DNA of 64,000 nt, from the NCBI RefSeq assembly GCF_016907515.1, contig NZ_JAFBBY010000001.1, positions 2,976,001 through 3,040,000 of the forward strand, in the 5' to 3' direction. Positions 8,403-16,161 of this stretch are shown piece by piece (the first letter of the stretch is position 1; every line of letters begins with the position of its first letter). This DNA comes from Nocardioides nitrophenolicus. Lineage in GTDB: Bacteria; Actinomycetota; Actinomycetes; Propionibacteriales; Nocardioidaceae. Made by a program: the position numbers and the translations under genes. Below the pieces are notes generated by a model. It saw nothing but the letters and a program-made list of their open reading frames with translations. It did not search any database and was not told the DNA's origin.

Positions 8403-9422
8403 GTGTCCCGCGCTCCCTCCCGTGTCCCGCTCGAGCAGCGCATCGGTGAGTTCGGGGCGTCGCGGGCGCCGCTGACGATCTGGTTCGTCCTGGTCGTGGC
8501 CAGCACGGCCGCGCTGGTCTGCGCGATGGTGCCGGTCGGGCCGACCTGGCTCGGCTCCGCCGGCTCGATCGCGGTCGCGACCGCCTTCACCTGGGGTCTG
8601 GCCGCCCGCACCGGCGGTCGTCCGCTCGTCTTCGCACCCCTTGCCCTCGCGTGTGGCCTGGCGGCGGTGCTCAGCGACCAGGACCTGCTGCTCACCGGTG
8701 CCGCGGTCGGGACCTCGGCCCTCGCGGCGGTCCTCGGCGTGATGATCACCGTGCCCGCGGCCGGGATCGCGACCGCGGCCCGCGAGTGCGTGGTGGGCCT
8801 GGTCGTCGCCGGCATCGGGGCGATGGCGACGGTCGGCTTCGAGCCGGCGATCCAGAAGGAGCGCTTCGAGTACGTCGGCCTGGGTCTGGCGTTCCTCGGC
8901 GCGATCGTGCTCGTCTACCGCCTCGGCGCGGGCTTCCACGGCCTGGGCCGGCGGGGCCTGGTGATCGTCGCCATCGGTGCGGTGGTGCTCGCCGTGACCC
9001 TGCTGTACGCCGAGATGCTGCGCCGCTACGGCTCGACCAGCCTGGTCGACCAGCTGCTGGACTGGGTGTCGTGGAGCCGCGAGCATCTCGGCGCCTTCCC
9101 GCGTCCGGTCGCGACGGTGCTCGGCGTACCCGCTCTCGCCTACGGCTGCCACATGCGGGCGCGCCGGAGGCAGGGCTGGTGGGTGTGCGCGTTCGGTGTG
9201 GCCGCGACCTCGCCCACCGCCACCGCGCTCGCGAACCCGGCGGTCTCGGTCAGCGAGGCCGCCCTGTCGGTGGTCTACGGGCTGGTCGTCGGCCTGGTGC
9301 TCGGCTGGCTCCTGATCCGTCTCGACCTGGCGCTGACCGGCAACCGCGGGCGCCGCAGCCGGGCCGTGGAGCAGGCTGCCGCCGTCCGCCCGGAGCCGAG
9401 CCGGTTCGCGCCTCTCCTGTGA
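8403..9422 (+). CDS. Multi-pass integral membrane protein, unknown function
   Basis: 339 residues with about eight hydrophobic segments, for example LTIWFVLVVASTAALVCAMV, LVFAPLALACGLAAVL, GLVIVAIGAVVLAVTLLYA and the C-terminal ALSVVYGLVVGLVLGWLLI. Cytosolic tails at both ends are short and basic. No transporter or enzyme motif is recognised. The GTG at 8403 follows TAGGCT (8389-8394, overlapping the nitrilase stop) by 8 bases, so it probably has its own leaderless promoter. A TetR regulator follows after 15 bases in the same direction and may control this gene. Confidence 0.75.
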   Translation: MSRAPSRVPLEQRIGEFGASRAPLTIWFVLVVASTAALVCAMVPVGPTWLGSAGSIAVATAFTWGLAARTGGRPLVFAPLALACGLAAVLSDQDLLLTGAAVGTSALAAVLGVMITVPAAGIATAARECVVGLVVAGIGAMATVGFEPAIQKERFEYVGLGLAFLGAIVLVYRLGAGFHGLGRRGLVIVAIGAVVLAVTLLYAEMLRRYGSTSLVDQLLDWVSWSREHLGAFPRPVATVLGVPALAYGCHMRARRRQGWWVCAFGVAATSPTATALANPAVSVSEAALSVVYGLVVGLVLGWLLIRLDLALTGNRGRRSRAVEQAAAVRPEPSRFAPLL

Positions 9423-9437
9423 GCGTGGGGGACTGAC

Positions 9438-10043
9438 ATGGCCCGGCCCCGGGAGCTGGATCTCGACGTCCTGCTCGACCATGTCCGCGCGATCTGGGTC
9501 GCCGACGGCATCGCGGCGGTGACGATCCGCGCGGTGAGTGCGCGCGCGGGCGTCTCGAACGGCGCGATCTACCACCACTTCGAGTCCCGCAACCACCTGC
9601 TGGCCCGGGCCTTCGCCCGCGAGATCGCCGCCTATCTCGCGGTCCAGCGGCAGCGGGTCGTGGCGGCGAGCCGCACCGGCGGCCCCGAGGACGTCGTGGT
9701 CGCGGCGGCGCTCACCCCCGCGGCGTACGCCGAGACCACCGCCGACTCCGCACTGGTCCTGCTCGCCACCCGTCTCGCCGAGCTGGCCTCGGGCCCACTG
9801 CCCGACGCCGTGATCGAGGAGCTGAGCGCGCACGCGAGCGCGGTCGCCACCCTCGTCGGGGAGCTGACTGAGCGGCTGTGGGGCCGCACCGACGATGCGG
9901 CGACCCGGCTGGTGCGCTACTGCATCGACGACATCCCGGTCCGCCTGCTGATCACCTCGCGCCGGGCCTCCGACCCGTTGGCGGCGTACGCCGTCGAGCA
10001 CGCCGTGCGCGGCATCCTGCGGGCCGGTCCACCGCCCGACTGA
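9438..10043 (+). CDS. TetR/AcrR-family transcriptional regulator
   Basis: 201 residues. The N-terminal helix-turn-helix is clear: IRAVSARAGVSNGAIYHHFESRNHLLARAF near residues 33-62. The C-terminal ligand-binding half is variable, as usual, and gives no clue to the inducer. A purine-rich GGGGGA site precedes the ATG. It lies directly behind the membrane protein gene, so it may repress that gene, but no matching operator palindrome was found in the short spacer. Confidence 0.9.
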   Translation: MARPRELDLDVLLDHVRAIWVADGIAAVTIRAVSARAGVSNGAIYHHFESRNHLLARAFAREIAAYLAVQRQRVVAASRTGGPEDVVVAAALTPAAYAETTADSALVLLATRLAELASGPLPDAVIEELSAHASAVATLVGELTERLWGRTDDAATRLVRYCIDDIPVRLLITSRRASDPLAAYAVEHAVRGILRAGPPPD

Positions 10044-10052
10044 CCGTTCCGG

Positions 10053-10081
10053 TTGCCGGGCCGGGTCGCCTCGTGCACAAT
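10053..10081 (+). promoter_or_regulatory. Promoter of the RTX-like gene
   Basis: TTGCCG (10053-10058), a 17-base spacer and CACAAT (10076-10081) give a housekeeping-type promoter. Transcription would start about 46 bases before the ATG at 10135. Confidence 0.5.
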
Positions 10082-10134
10082 TACCGAGCACTTGCTCTGT
10101 AACTGCCGACGCACCCCCCGAGGACGCCCCCCCG

Positions 10135-12084
10135 ATGACCCTCCCCCGCCGTACCCTCCCGGCCGCCGTGGCCCTCGTGGCCGGCACCGGCCTCGCGCTC
10201 GTGACCGCTCCGCCGGCGACCGCCGCCACGGGTGCGACGGTCAGCATCTCGGGCACGACGCTGCTCGTCGACGACGCGGCGGACGTGCGCAACGTGATCG
10301 ACGTCAGCATCGACGCCACCTACGTGTACGTCCGCGACATCGTGGTGAACCCCGTCGCGGGGGCCGGGTGCGCGATCACCGGGTTCGGCAACCAGGTGCG
10401 CTGCGCCCGCGGCTCCCTCACCGGCGCCAACGTCTCGCTGGGTGGCGGCGACGACAGCTTCACCGTCGTCGGCTTCGCGCAGCCGATGATCATCGACGGC
10501 GAGGCGGGCAACGACGGGCTCGGCGGCGGCCTGGGCGACGACGCCATCGCCGGCGGTCCCGGCACCGACACGGTCGGCTACACCACCGCCGCCACCGGCG
10601 TACAGGTCCGGTTGGGGACGTCCTCGGGCAACGGCGTCCCTGGCGAGGACGACTCCCTCAACGCCGACATCGAGAACGCCCACGGCTCGCCGTTCGACGA
10701 CGTCCTCGTCGGCACCGCCGGGGTCAACCAGCTCGACGGGAAGGGCGGCGACGACGTCCTCGACGGCGGCCTCGGGAATGACGACCTCCAGGGCGGCGCC
10801 GGTGTCGACACCGTGACCTACGCGGGCCGGACCCAGCCGGTGACCGCCTTCCTGGGCGCCGGGGTCGGCGACGGCGGCGGACAGCCCGGCGAGAGCGACA
10901 ACATCACCGGCCTGGAGAACCTGGTCGGCGGATCCGGCGACGACGTCCTCCACGGCACCAACACCCCCAACCGGCTCGAGGGCGGCGCCGGGGCCGACCT
11001 CCTCGACGGCCGCGAGCAGGACGACCGGCTCGACGGCGGGCCGGGCGCCGACACCCTGCTCGGAGGAGACGGCGTCGGCAACGACTGCGTCGACTACCGC
11101 TCCCGCACCGGCCACGTCACCGCCGTGCTGGGCGCGACCAGCGGCAACGGCGAGGCCGGCGAGAACGACACCTTCGACGCCTCGGTCGACTGCGTCCTCG
11201 CCGGCTCCGGCGGCAGCCTCCTGGTCGGCAACGCCAACGCCAACCTCCTCATCGGCGGCGCCGGCGCGGACGTCCTGCTCGGTGGCCTCGGTGGTGACAC
11301 GCTCGACGGCGGACCGGGCCTCGACACCGTGTCGTACGCCGACCACACCGAGCCGGTCGTCGCCGACCTCGACGGCCTCAGGGATGACGGCCGGGCCGGC
11401 GAGAACGACCAGATCCAGCCCAACGTCGAGCGCCTCGTCGGCGGCTCCGCCGCGGACCGCCTCACCGGCTCCGCGGGGGCCGACGAGCTCGACGGAGGCA
11501 GCGGTGACGACCTCCTCGACGGCGGCCCCGGCGCCGACGTGCTGCGTGGGGGTGCCGGATCCGACACGGTCAGCTACGCGGGCCGGGTCGCTCCCGTCAC
11601 CGTCTCCCTCGACGGTGCCGCGGGTGATGGCGAGGCGGGCGAGGGTGACCTGGTCGGCCCGGACGTGGAGAACGCCACCGGTGGCGAGGGTGCCGACCGG
11701 CTGACCGGCTCGGCGGGTCCGAACGTGCTGCTCGGCGGTGGCGGTGACGACGTCCTCGACGGCGGCCTCGGCGCCGATGCCCTGGGGGGCGGCGCCGGGG
11801 TCGACCTCGCGACCTACGCCACCCGTCGTACCCGACTCTGGATCCGGCTCGACGGCAGCGCCAACGACGGCGCCAAGGGCGAGGGCGACGACGTCCGCGC
11901 CGACGTGGAGAACGTCACCGGCGGCCGCAAGCGCGACACGATCATCGGCTCCGCCGCGGCCAACCTGCTGAGCGGCGGGCGCGGGGCCGACGTCCTCAAG
12001 GGCAAGGGCGGTGTCGACCGCGCCCTCGGCGGCGCCGGCCGCGACCGGTGCGTCGCGGAGGTGGAGCGGTCGTGTTCGCTCTAG
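10135..12084 (+). CDS. Secreted RTX-like calcium-binding repeat protein
   Basis: 649 residues. A Sec signal peptide (Arg-rich start, then PAAVALVAGTGLALVTA, cleavage near TAAT) is followed by about 100 residues without repeats. Then come six related modules of about 80 residues, each with a D-T-V-x-Y-A strand, a D-G-x-x-G-E-x-D loop, V-E-N, and tandem nonapeptides of the type GGxGxDxLxGG that wind into calcium-loaded beta-rolls. It ends with two cysteines (DRCVAEVERSC). No enzyme, adhesion or anchoring domain is seen, and the leader is a Sec signal rather than the C-terminal signal of Gram-negative RTX toxins. An extracellular structural or surface role is the likeliest reading. Confidence 0.88.
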   Translation: MTLPRRTLPAAVALVAGTGLALVTAPPATAATGATVSISGTTLLVDDAADVRNVIDVSIDATYVYVRDIVVNPVAGAGCAITGFGNQVRCARGSLTGANVSLGGGDDSFTVVGFAQPMIIDGEAGNDGLGGGLGDDAIAGGPGTDTVGYTTAATGVQVRLGTSSGNGVPGEDDSLNADIENAHGSPFDDVLVGTAGVNQLDGKGGDDVLDGGLGNDDLQGGAGVDTVTYAGRTQPVTAFLGAGVGDGGGQPGESDNITGLENLVGGSGDDVLHGTNTPNRLEGGAGADLLDGREQDDRLDGGPGADTLLGGDGVGNDCVDYRSRTGHVTAVLGATSGNGEAGENDTFDASVDCVLAGSGGSLLVGNANANLLIGGAGADVLLGGLGGDTLDGGPGLDTVSYADHTEPVVADLDGLRDDGRAGENDQIQPNVERLVGGSAADRLTGSAGADELDGGSGDDLLDGGPGADVLRGGAGSDTVSYAGRVAPVTVSLDGAAGDGEAGEGDLVGPDVENATGGEGADRLTGSAGPNVLLGGGGDDVLDGGLGADALGGGAGVDLATYATRRTRLWIRLDGSANDGAKGEGDDVRADVENVTGGRKRDTIIGSAAANLLSGGRGADVLKGKGGVDRALGGAGRDRCVAEVERSCSL

Positions 12085-12098
12085 CAGGCGCCACGCAG

Positions 12099-12183
12099 CA
12101 GAGAGGGCGGGATTCGAACCCGCGGTAGGTCTCCCTACGACCGCTTTCAAGGCGGTTCCGATCGGCCACTCCGGCACCTCTCC
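12099..12183 (-). tRNA. tRNA-Ser (anticodon UGA)
   Basis: 85 bases on the minus strand. Acceptor arm GGAGAGG pairs with CCTCTCT (one G-U at the end). The anticodon loop reads CTTGAAA with anticodon TGA, the long variable arm typical of serine tRNAs is present, and the T loop reads GGTTCGAATCC. CCA is not encoded. A -10-like TAGACT lies about 40 bases upstream (12225-12230, read on the minus strand). Confidence 0.95.
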
Positions 12184-12286
12184 AGGGCCCGGTACGACGC
12201 GCGCGCCGGCCGGGCACCCGGACGAGTCTAGTGGGGGCGGCGGTACCGCTGTGGCCGGTCCGCGACCGGGCCGGGACAATGCGTCC

Positions 12287-12745
12287 ATGAGCAGCGCGCA
12301 GCCGACCCCGGTCACCGACTACCGCCTGGCGCCGCCGGTGATGGCCCGCTTCGTCGGTGCCTACCTGGTCCTGCTCGCGCTGGTGCTGGTCGCGGTCACC
12401 GTCGTCGTCGCGTCCGCCGAGCTCAACGCCGACCTGATCGTGCTGGTGCTCGGGCTGGGGATCCTCGGCCTGATCGGGCTGGCCTGGTGGCTGCGCAGCC
12501 GGCTGGTCGTCGTACGGCTCACCGAGGCGGGCTACCGGGTCCGGATGATCCGCGCGGCCGGCGCCACCGAGGCCCGCTGGACCGAGGTCGAGGACGCCGT
12601 CGCGGCGGCTCCGTCGGGCATCGACTGCCTGGTGCTGCGGTTGCGCGACGGACGCAGCACCACCATCCCGGTGCAGCTCGTGGCCGGTGACAAGGACGAC
12701 TTCGCGCGCGACGTCCGGGCGCACCTGCAGCGCGCCGCGAGCTGA
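12287..12745 (+). CDS. Small membrane protein, unknown function
   Basis: 152 residues. Two membrane helices lie near the N-terminus (FVGAYLVLLALVLVAVTVVVA and LIVLVLGLGILGLIGLAWWL). A cytosolic C-terminal half of about 80 residues follows, with a PH-like pattern (VVVRLTEAGYRVRMI ... DCLVLRLRDGRSTTIPV). The architecture resembles small bacterial PH-domain membrane proteins, but this is inference. GACAAT (12275-12280) lies 6 bases before the ATG, suggesting a leaderless transcript. The promoter region is shared back to back with tRNA-Ser(UGA). Confidence 0.8.
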   Translation: MSSAQPTPVTDYRLAPPVMARFVGAYLVLLALVLVAVTVVVASAELNADLIVLVLGLGILGLIGLAWWLRSRLVVVRLTEAGYRVRMIRAAGATEARWTEVEDAVAAAPSGIDCLVLRLRDGRSTTIPVQLVAGDKDDFARDVRAHLQRAAS

Positions 12746-12833
12746 CCCGCGTCCTGGTCGGGCCCGATTGGGACAGGCGCGCGCGGTCCTAGTAGCCTGA
12801 GCACGCTGGCCGGTCCCTGACCGGCGCAGTGGA

Positions 12834-12926
12834 GGAGGCGTCGCCTAGTCCGGTCTATGGCGCCGCACTGCTAATGCGGTTTGGGTTTATCGCCCATCGA
12901 GGGTTCAAATCCCTCCGCCTCCGCCA
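12834..12926 (+). tRNA. tRNA-Ser (anticodon GCU)
   Basis: Acceptor GGAGGCG (12834-12840) pairs with CGCCTCC (12916-12922). Discriminator G and an encoded CCA follow (12923-12926). The anticodon loop CTGCTAA gives GCT, and a long variable arm and GGTTCAAATCC T-loop are present. A TAGCCT -10 box at 12793-12798 and TTGGGA at 12768-12773 form a plausible promoter. Confidence 0.96.
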
Positions 12927-12932
12927 CCTGGA

Positions 12933-12965
12933 CGAGACCCCCGGCAGACCCTGCCGGGGGTCTCG
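12933..12965 (+). terminator. Terminator of tRNA-Ser(GCU)
   Basis: A 15-bp perfect stem with a three-base loop (ACC) starts 7 bases after the tRNA CCA end. Only CTTATT follows, so the U-tract is weak, as is common in high-GC actinobacteria. Confidence 0.85.
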
Positions 12966-13083
12966 CTTATTCGAGGTCGATGGGTGAAGATGTTTGATGG
13001 TGCCGCCATGGGGGAAGGCGCCAGCGGTTCGGGTACATCCGGAGGGACGGAACTCGGCCGCCCACCACGTGAGGGGAAAGCTC

Positions 13084-13218
13084 ATGAAGAAGCTCGCTCG
13101 CAAGACCGCCTTCGGCCTCGCCGCCCTGATCACCGCGGCCGGCATCGTCTCACTTCCCGCGGCCGCCGAGGCCGACACCGGCTGGGGCTGGCGGGTCTTC
13201 CCGCACGCCAAGGGCTGA
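13084..13218 (+). CDS. Small exported peptide, possible signalling peptide precursor
   Basis: 44 residues. The N-terminus MKKLARKTAFGLAALITAAG is a textbook Sec signal: basic start, hydrophobic core, then small residues SLPAAAEA. Cleavage after Ala30 would release a 14-residue peptide, DTGWGWRVFPHAKG. A strong ribosome site GAGGGGAAAG sits at 13071-13080. An in-frame ATG at 12994 is possible but lacks such a site. No modification enzyme or dedicated exporter is adjacent, so it is not an obvious RiPP. The gene runs towards a LuxR-type regulator gene, its end separated from the regulator's stop by 22 bases. A role as a secreted signal sensed through that regulator is a hypothesis. Confidence 0.7.
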   Translation: MKKLARKTAFGLAALITAAGIVSLPAAAEADTGWGWRVFPHAKG

Positions 13219-13238
13219 TCACCCCGCCCGGCCACCCG

Positions 13239-13267
13239 GGTCAGGACGACGTGTCGTCGTCCTGACC
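13239..13267. terminator. Bidirectional terminator shared by the peptide and the LuxR-type regulator
   Basis: Perfect 13-bp arms (13239-13251 and 13255-13267) enclose a TGT loop. The left arm contains the regulator's stop codon and the hairpin includes its last codons, so the terminator is built into the coding end. It follows the peptide stop by 20 bases. Confidence 0.75.
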
Positions 13268-14245
13268 GGCGATGCCCAGGGTCCCCATCGTGTAGCCGAG
13301 CTGGAACCGGGTCTCGGCGTCGTACTCCTCCTTGAGCTCGGCGACGTACCCGGCGTACGTGCGCGGGCTGACGCCGAGCCGCTTCGCGCTGACCGCGTCG
13401 GCATGGCCCTCGATGAGCATCCGGATGGTCATCGAGCGCTGCTCCGAGGCGATCTCCTTGGTCACGCTCTGCCCCGCGCTCGCGAACGGGCGCCCGCGCG
13501 CGAAGGCACGCTCGAACACGTCGACGAGGTACGCCACGATCGCGGGCTCCCGGACGACGACCGCCGTCGCCAGGCTGTCGGCGGCCGGGATCAGCGCCAC
13601 CCGCCGGTCGACAACGATCATCCGGTTGAAGAACTCGTCGAGGGTGCGCACCTCGGCGCCGTGCTCGGTCACCTCGGCGACGTACTTGTGGGTCGCGGGG
13701 TGCCGCCGGGCGCTGTGCTGGTAGAGCGTGCGCATCGCCAGCCCGCGCTTGAGCGCCTCCACGTCGCGCACCGTCGCCTCCGCCACTGTCTTCGCGCTCC
13801 GCGTCGCCTGGGGCTGCGCCGTCAGCAGCTCCTCCTGCGCCTCGCTGACCAGGGTCGTGAGGTACGGGTTGATCGCCTCGCCGTGCAGGTAGAGGAAGGG
13901 GCCCGACTCGCTCGCCGCCGGTGAGCGTCGCCAGCTCTGGTTGAGATGCGCGAACGCCGAGGCCCATCGCGCCGACTCCTCGAGCAGCCGGGCGCCCTCG
14001 TTGCCCAGCGGGGTCACCACGCGCGACTGCGCATTGCTCGGCTCCACCGGCCGCCAGGTCTGCCGGGTGGCGTCCAGCTGCAGCAGCCCCAGCTCCACCA
14101 GGAGGTCGAACGCCCGTCGTACGGGCGACCCGTCGAGGACCCGCGGGTCGTCCGCGGCGAGCCCACCCTCGGCCAGCACCTGCTCGTAGAGCCCGGACGC
14201 CTCCTCCTCGAAGAGGGCCCGGTCGGCGGGCTCGTAGGAGGTCAT
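13241..14245 (-). CDS. LuxR-type regulator with TrmB-like N-terminus
   Basis: 334 residues from the ATG at 14245, which has GGAAG 9 bases upstream. A GTG at 14263 would add six residues. Residues 1-100 look like a winged helix of the TrmB kind (GSPVRRAFDLLVELGLLQLD). The middle, about 110-250, carries a phospholipase-D-like sensing fold pattern (EVTEHGAEVRTLDEFFNRMIVVDRRVALI). The C-terminus is a LuxR-class helix-turn-helix (AVSAKRLGVSPRTYAGYVAEL followed by ETRFQLGY). Members of this family are orphan regulators in actinobacteria whose inducers are mostly unknown. It converges with the exported-peptide gene across a shared terminator. Confidence 0.8.
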   Translation of the reverse strand: MTSYEPADRALFEEEASGLYEQVLAEGGLAADDPRVLDGSPVRRAFDLLVELGLLQLDATRQTWRPVEPSNAQSRVVTPLGNEGARLLEESARWASAFAHLNQSWRRSPAASESGPFLYLHGEAINPYLTTLVSEAQEELLTAQPQATRSAKTVAEATVRDVEALKRGLAMRTLYQHSARRHPATHKYVAEVTEHGAEVRTLDEFFNRMIVVDRRVALIPAADSLATAVVVREPAIVAYLVDVFERAFARGRPFASAGQSVTKEIASEQRSMTIRMLIEGHADAVSAKRLGVSPRTYAGYVAELKEEYDAETRFQLGYTMGTLGIAGQDDDTSS

Positions 14246-14330
14246 GGCGTCATGCTTCCACACGGGTGGCGGCGGTGATTCGGCATCTGCGGCTCGCCTC
14301 GGCTATTCTCGTGCGGTCGCCCAGCGACGA

Positions 14331-14403
14331 GCGCCTGTAGCTCAACGGATAGAGCATCTGACTACGGATCAGAAGGTTTGGGGTTCGAATCCCTACAGGC
14401 GCG
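14331..14403 (+). tRNA. tRNA-Arg (anticodon ACG)
   Basis: 73 bases. Acceptor GCGCCTG pairs with CAGGCGC, the D-loop has AACGGATAGAGC, the anticodon loop CTACGGA gives ACG (the wobble A is normally edited to inosine), and the T-arm is GGTTCGAATCC. CCA is not encoded. TATTCT at 14304-14309 is the probable -10 box. Confidence 0.97.
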
Positions 14404-14427
14404 CAGCTGATCTCGCGAGGAGATCCA

Positions 14428-14468
14428 GAAGGCCGGACCCGGACTCGGGTCCGGCCTTCGTAGTTTTT
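14428..14468 (+). terminator. Terminator of tRNA-Arg
   Basis: A 14-bp perfect stem (14428-14441 with 14446-14459) and GACT loop are followed by TAGTTTTT (14461-14468). This is one of the few hairpins here with a real U-tract. Confidence 0.92.
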
Positions 14469-14480
14469 CGGGGTCCGCGG

Positions 14481-14500
14481 ATACTCTAGCGCTAGAGTAT
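14481..14500. promoter_or_regulatory. Operator of the PadR/BtrH-like operon
   Basis: ATACTCTAGCGCTAGAGTAT is a perfect 20-bp palindrome. Its right half contains TAGAGT (14493-14498), a -10 box positioned for a transcript starting at the ATG of 14505. A bound dimer would block the promoter, which fits PadR autoregulation. Confidence 0.8.
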
Positions 14501-14504
14501 GGCC

Positions 14505-15029
14505 ATGGAGCTGACGCCTGCCGAGCTGACCGTGCTCGGACTGGTGGTCGAGCAGCCCCGGCACGGCTACGACCTGGAGCAGGTCATCGAGCAGCGCGGC
14601 ATCCGGCAGTGGACGGAGATCGGCTTCTCGTCGATCTACTACCTGCTCGCCAAGCTGGAGAAGCGCGGGCTCCTGTCCGCCGAGGAGGCCGGCGGGGGTG
14701 CGAAGTCTCGACGGGTGTTCCGGGCGACCAGGCAGGGCCGGCAGGTCGCGACGGACGGTGCCCTCGCGTTCATCGCGGACGGCCGGACGGTTCCGCAGCC
14801 GGTGCTGGTCGGATTGGCCAACCTGGCGCTCGTGGCCGAGCGCGACTACGACCAGGCGCTGTCCAGCAGGCTGACCCGGGTCGAGGCTCGCATCGCATCG
14901 GTCACCGAAGCGCAGCGCTCGCAGACCCCACTCCCGCCTGCCGCGCGCGAGGTCTTCTCCTACTCGCTCAGCCTGCTGGAGGCGGAGAGATCTTGGCTCG
15001 TCGCACGGGTCCGGGGCGGAGATGAGTGA
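14505..15029 (+). CDS. PadR-family transcriptional regulator
   Basis: 174 residues starting MELTPAELTVLGLVVEQPRHGYDLEQVIEQRG, the typical PadR winged-helix N-terminus, with SSIYYLLAKLEKRGLL as recognition region. The C-terminal part is helical and probably dimerises. An ATG at 14499 would add two residues but lies inside the operator. The position 7 bases after the -10 box favours 14505 with a leaderless transcript. The stop overlaps the BtrH-like gene by 8 bases, so the regulator and that protein are made together and are probably repressed together through the 20-bp palindrome. Confidence 0.9.
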   Translation: MELTPAELTVLGLVVEQPRHGYDLEQVIEQRGIRQWTEIGFSSIYYLLAKLEKRGLLSAEEAGGGAKSRRVFRATRQGRQVATDGALAFIADGRTVPQPVLVGLANLALVAERDYDQALSSRLTRVEARIASVTEAQRSQTPLPPAAREVFSYSLSLLEAERSWLVARVRGGDE

Positions 15030-16104
15030 GAAGTCCGACGTCGACGCGACGATCGTCGACGGAGTTCCGACCGTGGGTGGGCTGCACTGCGAGACGACCG
15101 CGCTCGGTGTGCTCCTGAGCCATGCTGGGCTCCACCTCTCCGAGCCCATGATGTTCGGGCTCGGCGCAGGGCTGTCCTTCGTCTACTGGGACTCGAAGAA
15201 GCAGGACCTCCCGTTCCTGGGCGGCCGGGTGAGGCCCTTCGCGCTGACGCAGAACCTCACCGAGAGGCTCGGGCTGGAGCTGCGCGTGCAGGAGACGACA
15301 TCGGCGCCGAAGGCTTGGGACCAGGTCCGCGCGTCGATCGATCGCGGGATCCCCGTCGGCCTGCAGCTCGACAGCCACGACCTGGAGTACTTCGGGTCCC
15401 GGGTGCACTTCGCCGGCCATGTCGTCGCCATGTACGGCTACGACGACGAGCGGGCCTATCTGGTCGACACCGCGCAGCAGGGCGGCGGCGTGTCCACCAG
15501 CTTGCAGAGCCTGGCCCGAGCGCGCGCCGCGCGGGGACCGATGGCGGCCCGTCATCGCTCCTTCACCGTGGAGGTGCCGGAACAGGTCGAACTGGCACCC
15601 GAACGCCTCCTCCCGGCCGTCATTCCCGCGATCACCGAGTGCGCTGAGGCGTTCCTGGCTCCGCCCATCGCCAATCTGGGCAACCGGGGCATCCACACGG
15701 CGTCGAAGCGGATCCGCACGTGGTTCGACCGGGTCGAGGAACCCGATCGAGACCTCCCCGTCATCGCCACGCTCATGGAACGGGCAGGCACGGGAGGCGC
15801 GCTCTTCCGCAACCTGTACCGCGACTTCCTGACCGAGTGCCTCGGCCTGTTCGAGACCTCCCGGGAGGGCAACCGGGACCGGGACCTCGTGCAGCGGGGT
15901 AGGGATCTCTTCGCCGAGTCCGCCCTGCTGTGGACGCGGGTCGCGGAGCTCGTCGAGGGCGCCGGCGTCACCGGCGACCTACAGCGGCTGGCCGACGCGA
16001 GTGATGTGCTGGAGGAGATCGCGGCGACCGAGACCTCCGCGATGACCGCGCTCCGGTCGCTGGCCGCGTCGACCAGCGGGACCGTGCTCGCCGCGGATGC
16101 GTGA
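15022..16104 (+). CDS. BtrH-like protein (BtrH N-terminal plus DUF4872 domains)
   Basis: 360 residues. The first half resembles the BtrH N-terminal domain, a papain-like fold: Cys23 (GLHCETTALGVLLSHAG), His133 (FAGHVVAMYGYDDE) and Asp149 (AYLVDTAQ) would form a triad. The second half (about 165-350) is a helical DUF4872-type domain. BtrH itself moves an acyl side chain from an acyl carrier protein onto an aminoglycoside. Here there is no carrier protein or antibiotic cluster next door, so the acceptor is unknown, and transferase or amidase activity are both possible. It is tightly coupled to the upstream PadR regulator, suggesting induction by a specific small molecule. Confidence 0.75.
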   Translation: MSEKSDVDATIVDGVPTVGGLHCETTALGVLLSHAGLHLSEPMMFGLGAGLSFVYWDSKKQDLPFLGGRVRPFALTQNLTERLGLELRVQETTSAPKAWDQVRASIDRGIPVGLQLDSHDLEYFGSRVHFAGHVVAMYGYDDERAYLVDTAQQGGGVSTSLQSLARARAARGPMAARHRSFTVEVPEQVELAPERLLPAVIPAITECAEAFLAPPIANLGNRGIHTASKRIRTWFDRVEEPDRDLPVIATLMERAGTGGALFRNLYRDFLTECLGLFETSREGNRDRDLVQRGRDLFAESALLWTRVAELVEGAGVTGDLQRLADASDVLEEIAATETSAMTALRSLAASTSGTVLAADA

Positions 16105-16161
16105 ACGCCTCAGGCCGGGGTACCACCGTCGCGAGGACGACGACGAGCGTGAGGGATCGAC

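Noticed and set aside
8238..10319. 693-codon minus-strand open frame
   Set aside because: It runs antisense through the nitrilase, membrane protein and TetR genes and has no protein-like composition.
10135..12084. CRISPR-like array suggested by DNA repeats in the RTX gene
   Set aside because: The repeats are in frame, vary in sequence and encode calcium-binding nonapeptides; there are no uniform spacers or cas genes.
10081..12315. 744-codon minus-strand open frame
   Set aside because: Mirror image of the RTX repeat gene; the apparent repeats come from the plus-strand nonapeptides, and it also crosses a tRNA gene.
12994..13218. Longer version of the exported peptide starting at 12994
   Set aside because: The extension has no ribosome site and would bury the signal peptide; the ATG at 13084 has GAGGGGAAAG in front.
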